Shown here piece after piece: positions 32,077 to 42,803 of a DNA stretch of 64,000 nt (positions are counted from its first letter, which is position 1; each line of letters starts with the position of its first letter). Below the pieces are notes generated by a model. It saw nothing but the letters and a program-made list of their open reading frames with translations, was not told the origin of the DNA and ran no database searches. The position numbers were made by a program, and so were the translations under genes. Origin of the DNA: Lactuca virosa (Eukaryota; Streptophyta; Magnoliopsida; Asterales; Asteraceae); NCBI GenBank assembly GCA_928212115.1, contig CAKMRJ010005634.1, positions 124,297,433-124,361,432 of the forward strand, read 5' to 3'.

Positions 32077-33765
32077 TCAAGTTGATTGAGAAAAATGCGT
32101 TTTAGACAAAGCTGGATTTTTCTTTCTGGCTGAACTTGTTGAAGACATTGGTTTAACCTTTTCAGTGCTTTTCTTTTGCAAATCATTTTGTTTCTTTCGA
32201 GATTCAATAATTTGCCATAAGACTTTCTTTCTTGCTTGTCCCTTTGAAATTCCATTTTTTTTCGAAAAATTGTCAGTTTGATCCTTAAATTGTTTTGAAT
32301 TTATTTTCACATTTTGTGATTTGACTTCCAATCTTGTGTTATCCTCTTTTGAAAATTTTGATTTTTCAACCCATTTTCGTTGATGTTTTTGTCTTTGAAA
32401 AATGTATGAATTCTTGGTTAGATTATTTTTTACAACACTTTGATTTGAGAAAAAACCTTCTTTTGAATTTTGCTGATTATCTTCTTCTATCAATTTGTTA
32501 AATTCCGGTTTGATGTTTTCAAGATTTCCAGTTGTAAAAAATATTTGATTTGGAAAAATGACATCATCCGTGCACTTGAAATTTGGATACACAACCGTAT
32601 TTGTTTCGAGATAATGAGCAACTTTTTCTTTCAGTACTTTGTCAAATTCTTCTGTTTCACCATACACTTGATCAACAAAAACTCTTGGTATTTCGTTTTC
32701 TTTCGAAACATCGTTTCGTGTGGTTGTGTTTTTCGAAATTTCATCATGATCCTCTTCATCCTCACTACTATCAGTTTGACTATCTTTGATACTTACATAA
32801 TCAAAATCACAAACTTTCGAAGTTGAGGCTTGATCAGTGTCAGTCTTAGCTAACGAATCATTATATTTTCCTTTGCCTTTACCCAAAGATGTGACATTAA
32901 TGACAGATAACTGAGAACAATCGACATCTACAATCTCACTGATTTCACTAATATTATCAAAATTATCTTCAATATCAGCAAAATTAGATAGATTGTCAGA
33001 TTTCGAATTCTCAGTTCTTTTTAAAATTTGAAATTGTTCGTTTTTGGTTAAGGTGTCATTCATAATGTCAACTAATTCATTAGCATTCAAACATTCATCA
33101 ATTTTCACAATTCCATATGTATATCTATTATCTGGAACTTTATCAAAATCTAAAATATTCCTCTCACAATCATAAGAAGTTTCATCTACTTTTTCTCTCT
33201 CGTATGCTAGAAATGGTAGAAGCTTCCTATGTCGTTCTCTACTTATTTCATAGGAATGAAGTAATTCAGTTAATTTTCCATAGAGTCTGTTAGCAGAATT
33301 ACAATATATGTTTCTTTGTTTCAATAAAATCTTATTGTCAGTGCTAAGATTATCTCTATCTAGCATAATATTTCTAATTTGCAACTCTAAACAATCTATC
33401 TTAGTCTTCTTCATTTCCAAGATTCTTTGAGTTTCTAGTAACTGAGTACTAGCTTTCTTAGCTTCATTGCTACCAGAAATAACAAGATTATTCACATAAG
33501 TAACAGAAGCATCAAACTCAGTTAATACATAATCATATGCAGATGAAGGTATGTTAAAAGATTGAAGTAGAGAACATACATTTGCAGTCATTGGTGCATT
33601 ATCTCCTGACTTCGAAACAAAGCATGTACCTGTTACTTTCTCCTCTTCAACATCCTCGTATCTTGCATACATGTCCCCATGGGTTGGATTTCTCATCTCT
33701 TCATCATCAGACCCCGATGACCATATCTGATATTTTCCCTCATTTTCATCTTCTCCTCTAGCCAC
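32077..33765 (-). CDS. Long coiled-coil gag extension of element E
   Basis: The longest open frame in the window, 562 codons, starts MARGEDENEGKYQIWSSGSDDEE. It is acidic at the N-terminus. Residues about 70-190 look like a coiled coil (STQLLETQRILEMKKTKID, LQIRNIMLDRDNLSTDNK). The middle is acidic and Ser/Asp-rich, and the C-terminus is Lys-rich (QRKWVEKSKFSKED). By position between the gag zinc knuckle and protease it is the extended gag tail known in Sire-like copia elements, which has been linked to self-association and host-motor interaction. That function is not shown here. It may be one polyprotein with gag, separated by one stop near 33816. Confidence 0.7.
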   Translation of the reverse strand: MARGEDENEGKYQIWSSGSDDEEMRNPTHGDMYARYEDVEEEKVTGTCFVSKSGDNAPMTANVCSLLQSFNIPSSAYDYVLTEFDASVTYVNNLVISGSNEAKKASTQLLETQRILEMKKTKIDCLELQIRNIMLDRDNLSTDNKILLKQRNIYCNSANRLYGKLTELLHSYEISRERHRKLLPFLAYEREKVDETSYDCERNILDFDKVPDNRYTYGIVKIDECLNANELVDIMNDTLTKNEQFQILKRTENSKSDNLSNFADIEDNFDNISEISEIVDVDCSQLSVINVTSLGKGKGKYNDSLAKTDTDQASTSKVCDFDYVSIKDSQTDSSEDEEDHDEISKNTTTRNDVSKENEIPRVFVDQVYGETEEFDKVLKEKVAHYLETNTVVYPNFKCTDDVIFPNQIFFTTGNLENIKPEFNKLIEEDNQQNSKEGFFSNQSVVKNNLTKNSYIFQRQKHQRKWVEKSKFSKEDNTRLEVKSQNVKINSKQFKDQTDNFSKKNGISKGQARKKVLWQIIESRKKQNDLQKKSTEKVKPMSSTSSARKKNPALSKTHFSQST

Positions 33766-33816
33766 AAGTGAAATATTTTTCGACTTTTTCTTGAGTTCCT
33801 CCAGCTTCTCAGAGTA

Positions 33817-34917
33817 CTAGGCCTCATCCTTCACTTTATTCTTCTTTTCTTCTTTCTTTCTTAGTATACAATCAATAGCCATGTGATTTGCTCCATGACA
33901 ATAATGACAATCTATCCCTGAATCACCCTTCAGCTTCTTCTCTAGTTTCGAATCCTCCGCCTTTATCTCTTTCTTCTTGAACTTCTTCTCCTGACTAACC
34001 TTCCCAGAATAACTTCCCTTCGTTTCTCCAAACTTCATCTTCGCATTAAATTGTTTCTTGTAGAACTTCTTCACTTTGTTGTTGGAGTAAAATGCAACAG
34101 CTTCATCGTCCGAGTCAACAATAAGACCTTCTTCCTCAGAACCTTCGTTATCAGCAACTTCCATCTCACTTTCTCTACCACTAGCCTTCGATACTAGAGC
34201 CAAAGGACCACCTAAACTAATCATTGAATCTTCTTCCAATTCATTCACCACAATTTCATGAGTTTTTAGCTGATTATAAACATCATTCAGAGTAGAAAAA
34301 TCGAAGCCATGTTGTGTCTTAATTATCAAGCTTACACTCCTCCATTCCTTACGAAGACCCATAACAAAAGTAATGTTGTATTCCATGTTAGTCCTTTTGA
34401 TTCCATACCATGTGCACTTGTAGATAAGCTCGTTCAGACGATCGTAATACATTTCAATTGTTTCTCCATCTTTCTACTTGAATTCTCTTAATTCAATCAG
34501 ACACTGTTTGACCGAGCTGATTTTAGTCTTTTCACTCCCCTGGTACTTTTCCTTCAATGTATTCTAGATCTCTTTTGAAGTTTTTCAAGTGCGAACATGA
34601 TTATACACCATAGAAGTAAGAGCACCACGAAGCTCTCTCATGCATTTCTTCTCATAATTCTTCAACCTATCATCTTGTTCAGTTACACTCGGAGTTGATG
34701 AAGAAGTACCTATGCTTTCAACAGAAGAATGTGGAATTACATCATTAGTAATACATTTCCAAAGCTCTTCATCTATGCTATTCAAGTAATCCTCCATCCG
34801 ATCAGCCCACTGATCGTAATACTCTGGAATCAGCATTGGAATCTTCGTTGACGACCCGAGAAGATGAGAATATGACGACATCGTGTTCATGTTGAAATTC
34901 GCCATGAATGTACGCAT
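33817..34917 (-). pseudogene. gag of element E with zinc knuckle
   Basis: The N-terminal frame (34585-34917) has MANFNMNTMSSYSHLLGS, then PMLIPEYYDQWADRMEDYL and WKCITNDV, the copia gag (UBN2-like) signature. After a stop-containing gap (34453-34584) the second frame has YYDRLNELIYKCTWYG, EYNITFVMGLRKEWRSVS and the zinc knuckle CHYCHGANHMAIDC with all four ligands, followed by a Lys-rich tail. It would form the capsid and bind RNA. Two to three stops near 34460-34590 break it. Confidence 0.85.
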
Positions 34918-35137
34918 GAATTCTCAGAAAAACGTCAAAAATTTTGAAAATTAACGGATGAATTGAACAGAAAGAACAAGAAGAACACTCGATTAAAGAA
35001 GCTAGTTGCAGAATCGAATCACAACTGAAGATCAAGTATGATTTTCAGTATCAACGATGCGGAAGTTTTTGAATCAGAGATACGACTCAAAAATGATTGA
35101 TACAGAATGAAAATCAAATCATTAAAGTATGATTCCT

Positions 35138-35149
35138 GCTCTGATAGCA
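35138..35149 (-). promoter_or_regulatory. Primer-binding site of element E (one mismatch to tRNA-Met)
   Basis: The minus strand reads TGCTATCAGAGC just inside the LTR edge; the usual site is TGGTATCAGAGC. Confidence 0.8.
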
Positions 35150-35151
35150 AT

Positions 35152-35465
35152 TGGTGTAGTGATTTAATCGAGTATGAAGGTAATCAGAATAATCAAAGTA
35201 TTATGAACACAAAGTGTAAATAAGATCTTGTTTATAGCTCACTTATACTTTCGAATACAGAGAGAATATTAGACAGAAAGACTTGGAAAAGTTCCATCTA
35301 TCTCTGAGTACAAGTCTTATTTATAGGAGAATAAGAAAGTATACAAAAAATACTAAGGGCTAAACATCAAGACTTCGAAACTAACATGCCTTAGTAAATA
35401 GATAAGATAACTTTCGAAACTGACTCAAATCACTTCGACACATTACAACATATTTGACACCAACA
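35152..35465 (-). repeat. 5' LTR of element E (314 bp)
   Basis: On the minus strand it starts TGTTGGTGTCAAATATG and ends CACTACACCA, with short inverted ends. A TATAAATAAG box (minus) lies near 35309-35318. Short LTRs plus a long interior match the layout of G. The outer end joins the degenerate copia M. Confidence 0.82.
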
Positions 35466-37238
35466 CTTGGAATGTAAAATCTATAAGAGATAGATAAAGA
35501 TGAATGTTAAAAGTTTTAAAATTCTTTTTATATGAAATGTCAATATCTTGAAAGAAGTCAAGATGTAAGATTCATTTGGGAGATTTTTGACACTGTGACA
35601 TGACACCATTTTTTGAGTTTGTTTGAAATGGACCTAGCACATAGGTTGAGGTAGCTGAAATGATTTATATTCTATTTGCTTGGCAAATGAATCCATCATT
35701 TATGTCATATCATGAGATACGAAGTTGAATACATGGTTAAGTCACTAGATGACTGTGAGAACATTCTAAGAGTACTTAAGAAGAGCTAAGAGAATGTATG
35801 TGAGATAATCAGTTTAGAATAAAATCTTAATGTTATGAGCTATGTATGATTTTGATTTCTAAATAAATATAGATAATATGAATTATAATTGGATTATGAC
35901 TTCATTATGGAATGAAGAGTAAGTTTTGGTTGGAATGAGATCCAACCAAAACAAAATAGCACAATCTACTAAATAAGAATACACTATTTTTCAAAAGTTG
36001 AAATCAAATATAATTGGATGAACTAGATTATTGAAAAACCATGTTGAATCCTTCCATTCAGGGATAAACTAGAAATCATTTGTGAGTAATAGAGTGTATT
36101 AATCAAGCTAAGAAACTCTATGTCATATAATAGAACCAATTATATTCTCCAAAATATTTAACTATACTTAGAGTAATGTCAAATATGGAGATGATTGTAT
36201 TCGCATAATTCATACAAATTAAATTTCGTCGAAACCATTAAGAAGTATTTCCTTTTAAGCTAAGTATGAGTGGTCACACTTCAGCCATAAGACCTTTATT
36301 ATTCTAGTAATGGGATTTTGATTTGAATTTAGTATTTGGATATTTGAACATTGTAAGAACAACTATTACATAATGTTTTGATATACTGGGATATGATCAT
36401 TACCTTAATACTTGTTTTGTTCTATATTAACATGCTTAATCCAAGAATAATATTCTGAAGGTTTATAGTCGGTCATGATTGTGGGAGCAATTATGAAGCA
36501 ATACTAATATGAAAAGGATTGGTTGACTCTCACCAAATGAAAGTAGGCAAGAAGTTGTAACCAAGTTTCATAGGTACGTGTCAGAGAACTAGTACTAAAC
36601 GAACCCGCATCAAGATCGTCTCATAGATCGTAGTAATGAGTGCTACTTGATGAAAAGGTATTATCTTTGTATCCTTAAAACCTGAGATACATAGTGGGAC
36701 TTAAGTGTAGGGAGTGTTGTGCTTTGATATGACCAAATGATGTTCCTTGAACGGGCAGTTATAAAAGTCATATTCGGGTATGGTGTGAACTATGCAAGAG
36801 GCTTATGTAGTCAACATGGGATTTGTTCCTCTTATGTGTTGAGAGTTAGACATCTAACACACATTACCCAAAGTTGAATTACAAATGAGATTGATTTCGA
36901 GCCAAGGCTCATGTTCAACAGGATGTCTGTAACAAAGGGATAACTGATAAAATTACCTTAATACATTATTTGAAGCTTATAGCTTTTGGGAATTAGATGT
37001 TGATGAATGGCATTCTTTGTCATATGTTATTGGGGGAAGTGAAGTGTTGGTAGACGTTAACTATTTTCTATATCAATCTATGATGAGTCTTGTGCAAGTG
37101 AGAGCTTGAAAGATCGTATATGCCCAAGAGTCATTATAGAATGATATTGCTAATAATATATGATCCTATAGGGTCACACCATATAGCAAGATACCGTGAA
37201 TTGATTATTTATTAGTATAATTTAATTATTAATAAATA
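35466..37238 (+). mobile_element. Element M: old degenerate copia, 3' part, interrupted by G
   Basis: AT-rich sequence with no long frame. It ends with a copia-type purine tract GTGCAAGTGAGAGCT (37092-37106) followed by an LTR start TGAAAGATCG at 37107. The sequence resumes after G at 62502. I cannot read reliable coding motifs in 35466-37090; it may be RNase H and 3' untranslated sequence. Fragment identity is inferred from the purine tract plus LTR. Confidence 0.55.
37107..37238 (+). repeat. Start of the 3' LTR of element M (continues at 62502)
   Basis: It begins TGAAAGATCG directly after the purine tract, and G is inserted at aaata (37234-37238, duplicated at 62497-62501). See the 62502 entry for the rest. 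Confidence 0.55.
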
Positions 37239-37615
37239 TGATAGGTCATAGATTTGTGGTTTGGGCTAGGCAATCATCTGTATAAGTCATATAGGGTCTT
37301 GATCTTGTAATATGTGTGTTTGTGTCTGTTTACGGTTAAGTTGGTGTTCACGGTCGTGGACTAGTTCACGACCGTAAACGTGTGTACGACCGTAAACTTG
37401 TTTACGGCCAGTCAATCCCTATAAATAGTATGTGTCAGAGTCTGTTAGATGTGACGTATCCATAGAGTTTACGGTCGAAGTGTGTGTGTTTCTCAAGGTG
37501 TACTAGACGTTCCTTGTTAATAGACGTGTGCATTGCTTGATAATCTTCTTCTTCTACTCATTCTTGTTCTTGTTTGTTTTGATCACTGGTTTGGATCTTG
37601 AATTGGGACCTTACA
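37239..37615 (+). repeat. 5' LTR of element G (377 bp)
   Basis: It begins TGATAGGTCATAG and ends GGGACCTTACA. CG palindromes (partly decayed GTTTACGGCCGTAAAC copies) occupy 37346-37410, directly before the TATAAATA box at 37420-37427. Confidence 0.93.
37346..37427 (+). promoter_or_regulatory. Element G 5' promoter: GGCCG palindromes plus TATA box
   Basis: GTTCACGACCGTAAAC and GTACGACCGTAAAC, decayed versions of the palindrome, plus TTTACGGCC sit within 80 bp upstream of TATAAATA (37420-37427). The 3' LTR keeps the undecayed palindrome. Confidence 0.6.
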
Positions 37616-37617
37616 AT

Positions 37618-37628
37618 TGGTATTAGAG
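37618..37628 (+). promoter_or_regulatory. Primer-binding site of element G
   Basis: TGGTATTAGAG lies two bases after the LTR, one mismatch from the tRNA-Met site TGGTATCAGAG. Confidence 0.82.
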
Positions 37629-38042
37629 AAAATATGGTGTTGAAACAAACTTTAGTGGTGTTTACGGTTAAAAGGATTTTCAATTTCTTCATTGTTGAAG
37701 GCTTGGTTCTACATCAGATCGTGTTTTCACAGCTAAGGGAATCAAAATCTGCTTGAAAAAACTGTTGTTTTCATCATTTCTGGGAGTTTACGGTTAGAGG
37801 TATTGAAGGGAGTACGGCCGTAAATTCCATACACATCCGTAATCACTTGATCTTCAATAGCCGTAAACAGCTAATCTTTAAAAGTCATAAACAGTTAATC
37901 TTCAAGGACCGGAAACGATTAATTGATTGTAAACCACTTAACCGTAACCCTGTTTACGGCCGCAAACTCTTCTATTGCCTTAATCTTTAATTTTCTTTTA
38001 CATTTCCATTAATCAAGAAAATTTAGAAAAAATAAAAAAAAA
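37629..38042 (+). other. 5' leader of element G
   Basis: Untranslated sequence with scattered TTTACGG and CCGTAAAC half-palindromes (37785-37970). No gene is seen. Confidence 0.6.
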
Positions 38043-39927
38043 ATGGATTCACAAAACTCAACAATTCTTCATGAACTGGATTCCATAATGGGAACAACCA
38101 CACGTATTCCTCGTCTGCTATCTGCCAAAGGTTTCCCAGAATGGAAGTATCGGATGGAAAAATATATCAAGATGAAAGATTTCAAGATTTGGAGATGCAT
38201 CTTAAAAGGGCCTGTCAGAATCACAACAACACTTGAGAATGGAACAATTGTTGACAAGAATGTTGAAGAGTATACTGATGAAGAATTTGATAAAGTCGAA
38301 CAGTAAGAGAAGGCAGTTGCTACACTTACTATGACTCTTTCTCCAAAAATTGCTCAGGGTTTTCCGGAATACACATTAGCAAAAGCTCCGTGGGAAGCTT
38401 TGATTGAAGTGTATGAAGGAAATGAGGATATGAAACAAAGCCGTCAAGACATGCTGCGATAGAGTTTAATCACGTTCTTGGAGAAACTTTGGAAGCTCAA
38501 CTACAACGTTTTATCACACTCACCACTGAGATGAGTTCAGTCGGTATCTCAGTGGCAAGATCAGAAATCAACAAGAAGTTGCTTAACTCTCTCCCAAAGG
38601 CATTGGATATGAATGTTGCTGTCATCAAAAAGCAAAAGATCTTAACCGACTTAGTTTGGCTGAAACCATGGCCATCATCAAAGCATGTGATCTTGATCAC
38701 AATCAAAGAGAGATCAATCATGTGAACTCGTACTCGACAGCAAATCTCGGAATTTCTACAAACAATGCTTTATCATCATTTACCACTCCTCAAAGTCAAG
38801 CTTTCGCTATCCCATAACCACAAGGTCAAATATTTTCTAACTCACAAGTTCAACTGTTTATTGTTCCTCAACCATCATCATATGATATTCCATCCATGCA
38901 AAGTGCTCAACCTTCAGTATCTTATCCACAAGTTGCTTCCTCTTCTTCAAAAGCACCTGTTTCAGCTCCTGCTCCCATGGAAAATGAAGAAAATTTGGTT
39001 CTTGCTACCGGTCTTGTAAATTGCAACAATGCCTTCATGGCTGGCGAGCTACCTCCTCAACTATCTTTTGCTGATTTGGATCAAATTCATCCTGAAGATG
39101 TTGAGGAGATGGACATAACATGGAAAATTGCTATGGCGGTGTTCAGAGCCAAACAGTTCTCCAAAAAGACAGGCAAAAATAATTGGGGAATGAATGTAGA
39201 GAAGAAGGTGGGGTTCAACAAAGGAAAACTCCGATGCTTTAACTGTCATGAACCTGGCCATTTTTCCAGAGACTGCCCTAAGCCTGATATGAGAGAGAAC
39301 AATGAAAGAACAATGGTGCCAGTGGGTAACAGCAGGGGAGCTACCACCAGTAACCAGACTGCGAATCTTGCTGTGGTGGCTCAGTCGTTTGACTGGGATG
39401 ACCAAATTCAGGCCGTAAATATCTCAGGACCTGAAAATGCGCATCTTGCTCAAATCAACGACATTGTAGAAGGAGAAGCCGAAGTGGACCTGGAAGCAGA
39501 GATAATGGAACTTCAATTTGCATTCATGGTTCAAACTACGCCAGAGCTTGCAAAGCCAGAGATCAGTGAAAATAGTTTTTCTGAATCTGGTATTAAAGCT
39601 ATCAAATTTTTACGTGAACAGGCTGATTTGATGCGTAGAGAGATTGAGGAACTCAAGTATGAGGGATACCAACTTAGGGAAGGCCAGAAACAATTGAAAG
39701 ATCAATTAGAGGCCAAGACAAATGACTATAAGGAATTACAGGCAGAATACAGTGACAAGTGTGTTCATTATAGATATCTTCAAAAAGGTTTTGATGTTGT
39801 AACTGCGGAACTTGACACAATGAAGACTCATTTTGCAAATGCTGATTTAAACTTCAGGAAATTTGATGTGTCAAGTGAAAGAGTTGCAACAATAATTAAA
39901 CATAAAATGCAATGGAAGGACCAGAAC
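38043..39927 (+). pseudogene. gag of element G, first part, cut by solo LTR H
   Basis: The frame opens MDSQNSTILHELDSIMGTT. RLLSAKGFPEWKYRMEKYI and FKIWRCILKGP form the copia gag signature. It stops at 38306 and shifts several times to 38896. The frame from 38896 contains the zinc knuckle CFNCHEPGHFSRDC near 39235-39276 and a predicted coiled coil (LMRREIEELKYEGYQLREG, LKDQLEAKTNDYKELQAE near 39620-39745). The reading is interrupted at 39927 by solo LTR H and continues in frame at 42804. Gag would assemble the particle; stops make it inactive. Confidence 0.85.
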
Positions 39928-40526
39928 TGTGACAACCCGAAATTTCTATTCTGTATAACATGTCAAGTCAATAGAAGTCAAAACAGTTACTGTTAAATTT
40001 TCAGACTTTTTGGAATAAGTTTGAGTATTTTAGGATTTACACTTTAGGAGATATCAGGAGAGAGGATGCCCTAGGGTTATAGTGCATCGCTGTTATTCCT
40101 AAACTCCAAGAAATTGGAGTTTACTGCCTGAATAAAATATATACAACCAAAAACCCTAAATTTGAGAGAATATATATGACACTTAGTCATTTTATATCAT
40201 TTTTACAAATTCTCAAGAACAAATATCAAATCCTCTCAAGTATCATCCATGTTTTATTCAAGATCTTCAATCTAGTAAGTGTTTCTACCCCTTTTAAGTT
40301 AGTATATCACTTAATCTAGTGATTTAACACACTTCTATCCGTTAGATCTTTCCAAAAGATCAAATCTTCAAGTTTCACCAAGAACACCAAGAACACACAC
40401 TAGTGTTCTTGGACTTTTGGCTCATTTCAAGCTTCTATATTGTAAGTACTTCTATCCTAGAGTATGTTTAAGCTTGCTACACATCTTTACATCAAGAAAA
40501 CACAAGGAAACACCAAGATCAAAGGT

Positions 40527-40559
40527 GTTTACGGTCCAAGAACACCTTGGACCGTAAAC
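40527..40559. repeat. Hairpin-forming inverted repeat in solo LTR H
   Basis: GTTTACGGTCCAAG (40527-40540) is the exact reverse complement of CTTGGACCGTAAAC (40546-40559) with a 5-base loop. The design matches the F hairpin at 20529-20563 although loop and inner bases differ. Confidence 0.9.
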
Positions 40560-40672
40560 CCTTCTTAAGGGGCCAAAGTGACCCTAGTCCCTTCCTTAGC
40601 CTTGGAAACTAGTCTAGACTTATACCTTAATGTGTTTAGGACTTGAAAACATCAAAATACCATCATCCATAG

Positions 40673-40871
40673 GGGTTTACGGCCGTAAACCCAAAGGGAA
40701 ATGGTCCTAGGGCCGTAAACTCCAAATAGGAGTGAAATGGTGCCCTAACTTCTTCCATAGACTTATACTTCAAGTGGAAACACTTCTAAGGACTTAGAAA
40801 CCTTCAAAACAACAAATGGTCAAAGGGGTGTGAGTTTACGGCCATAAACGCATGGGTTTACGACCGTAAAC
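40673..40871. repeat. GGCCG palindromes in solo LTR H
   Basis: A perfect 20-bp palindrome GGGTTTACGGCCGTAAACCC lies at 40673-40692. GTTTACGGCCATAAAC (40834-40849) and GTTTACGACCGTAAAC (40856-40871) are one-change variants. These lie several hundred bp downstream of a TATATA box near 40137. Confidence 0.88.
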
Positions 40872-41713
40872 TCATGCGGTTATGGTCAAGAAACCGTAAA
40901 CTCATGAAAGGGATTCCCTTGAACCCTAAACCCCATAGCTTGGTCCTACAACACTTAGATGCAATCCTTGGGACTTATAACACTTATATAAAGTGTTTAA
41001 CTTGTCTTAGGATGTCTTAACTTTATAAATTAGTTGATTAAATACTAATTGATTACATATATGTGTATTTATATGTTAAATAGGATCATTGTGTGTGTAC
41101 AAGTCTTCACTTGACACCTAGAAATTCTATCTCTTCAGTTCATCCAAACCACTCATTACAGGTGAGTTCATACCCCTTAATTAACCTTTTAAATGTTTTT
41201 AAATGCTTTTATGGGGGGGGGATACAAGTTGAACAATTATAGTTATTATATCAATCACATGTGATTAATAACTACCAAACAAATGGTTTTCTTACTTTTC
41301 AAACTGTTTTACCTCAAACTACTTTACAAACGCTTTTACTTATCAAATACTTTTACTTAAACTCTTTTTAACTTATATTATGTGTATCTATATAGATATA
41401 GTTATATAAGTAGGATTGTAAAGACTTAGGACTGCTAGCCTACCTTACTTCCTGTTCCTTGTTTGGTTGTGGACTTAGGGTATCAAGGTTAGTTGTCTGA
41501 AGGTCGTTTAAATCCTAGTTATATATTATGTATATGTATATAGATATAAAAGGTTATTTCTTTCATTCAGTTTCATGCCCTTGGGTAGCAAGGGTATACA
41601 AACATGTTCATACATTGCTAGTAAGCTACCATAGGGGTAGTTTAGGAAGATACTATTACTAGAACAATGAAACATACAATGAGTCAGTTCATACATGAGT
41701 CAATACATACTAT

Positions 41714-41817
41714 GATGAGAAACAAACATAAAACAGAGTGATGAGAAACAAACATAAAACAGAGTGATGAGAAACAAACATAATACAGAGTGATGAGAAA
41801 CAAACAATAGACACTAT
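41714..41817. repeat. 26-bp tandem repeat in solo LTR H
   Basis: Units starting gatgagaaacaaaca are at 41714-41739, 41740-41765 and 41766-41791 (one change), with a degraded fourth unit to 41817. The repeat is non-coding. Confidence 0.9.
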
Positions 41818-42803
41818 GACGAGAAACAAACATACAGGCTAGACAGAGAAAGAACACAATACAGCTAGCACACAAATCACATAACATTTACATTAATACA
41901 TTTATGTGAGCCATTAAACAGGGCATGGCACTACCTGCCATGACTGTTTTTGTATCAGAATCTCCTTAATTGGGGGGCGTATAAGTTTGTGTATAGATCT
42001 ATACTGGATTGACTATCCCACACCTTGCTGCTCGCTACAGTGGGACTTGCAAGTCTACGGGTGCCAAACGTCATTTTTACGGCATCTTACATTGTCGTTT
42101 TACTATTGAGTCGGTAGCAAGATACAGGCCGATCACATGTTACCTTAAAATTTTACATTTGGCTTAAGGTAGTTAGTACAGCAATAGTTACTTAATATAG
42201 CACTACAGTACTATAACATTTTCCCTTACATTTTACTTTGTGTTATTCACACAATTAACAATGATGTAAAAACTATATTTTTGGTTAATGATAGTCGGAT
42301 TTGGGAAAATACACACTTTTACAAGAGATACACACACAGACACTAGATGCCTTGGTAGAAGGCTACTTTTAGTAGGAAACATAGGGTTTTCTAGGAGAGT
42401 TCAAACAAATACAAACTTTTTTTACAAACATATACAGTACATTTTACAAAACATCTTACAAATGCTTTCATACAAACACAGACACTAATATACTTATGAT
42501 CTCACCAGCTTTAAAGCTGATAAACTCTTTCAAAATAACTTGTATTCTCAGGTCACCAGTAGACAGGTACCGGAGCTAGGTTTTGAGAAGATGGAGCTCG
42601 TTCCAGACTCATCTTATATTTTTGATGTATATTGTTTTGGTGTCTTTAAAACTTGACAGAACACACTTGTATGAAATTATATTATTAATGCAATGGATGA
42701 TGTTGTTGCTTGTTTACTACTTGCATTGTTGTGATACTGTACATGACGTCCTCCACCCCAGAACGTTTCCGCCGTTCATAGGTTTTGGGGGTGTGACAAG
42801 AAC

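Larger units (their letters stand above)
24451..35465 (-). mobile_element. Element E: copia (Sirevirus/Maximus-like) with a third ORF, 3' end outside the window
   Basis: Minus-strand order is LTR (35152-35465), PBS, gag with zinc knuckle, a long coiled-coil ORF, protease, integrase, RT and RNase H, then a separate third ORF region (24451-26297) with its own TATA-like box. INT before RT defines copia. An extra ORF after pol is the feature of Sire/Maximus elements. Its 3' portion is cut off by D at 24450. Many stops and frameshifts make it inactive. Confidence 0.87.
39928..42798 (+). repeat. Solo LTR H (2871 bp) of a Tekay-like gypsy family
   Basis: It begins TGTGACAACCC and ends GGGTGTGACA. 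Flanking agaac duplications lie at 39923-39927 and 42799-42803, inside element G gag. There is no coding region or PBS, so it is a solo LTR. Its end shares the A/F terminal block (GACGTC, AACGTT), and GTGTATAGATCTATAC lies near 41989-42004. It holds GTTTACGGCCGTAAAC palindromes, a hairpin and a 26-bp tandem repeat. Confidence 0.93.

Noticed and set aside
35466..37090. Possible non-TE host intergenic segment
   Set aside because: It ends in a copia-type purine tract and LTR start (37092-37107) and carries no gene; treated as a degenerate copia, with moderate confidence.
41684..41887. Minus-strand frame with repeated FVSHHSVLCL-like peptide
   Set aside because: A translation of the 26-bp tandem repeat in solo LTR H.
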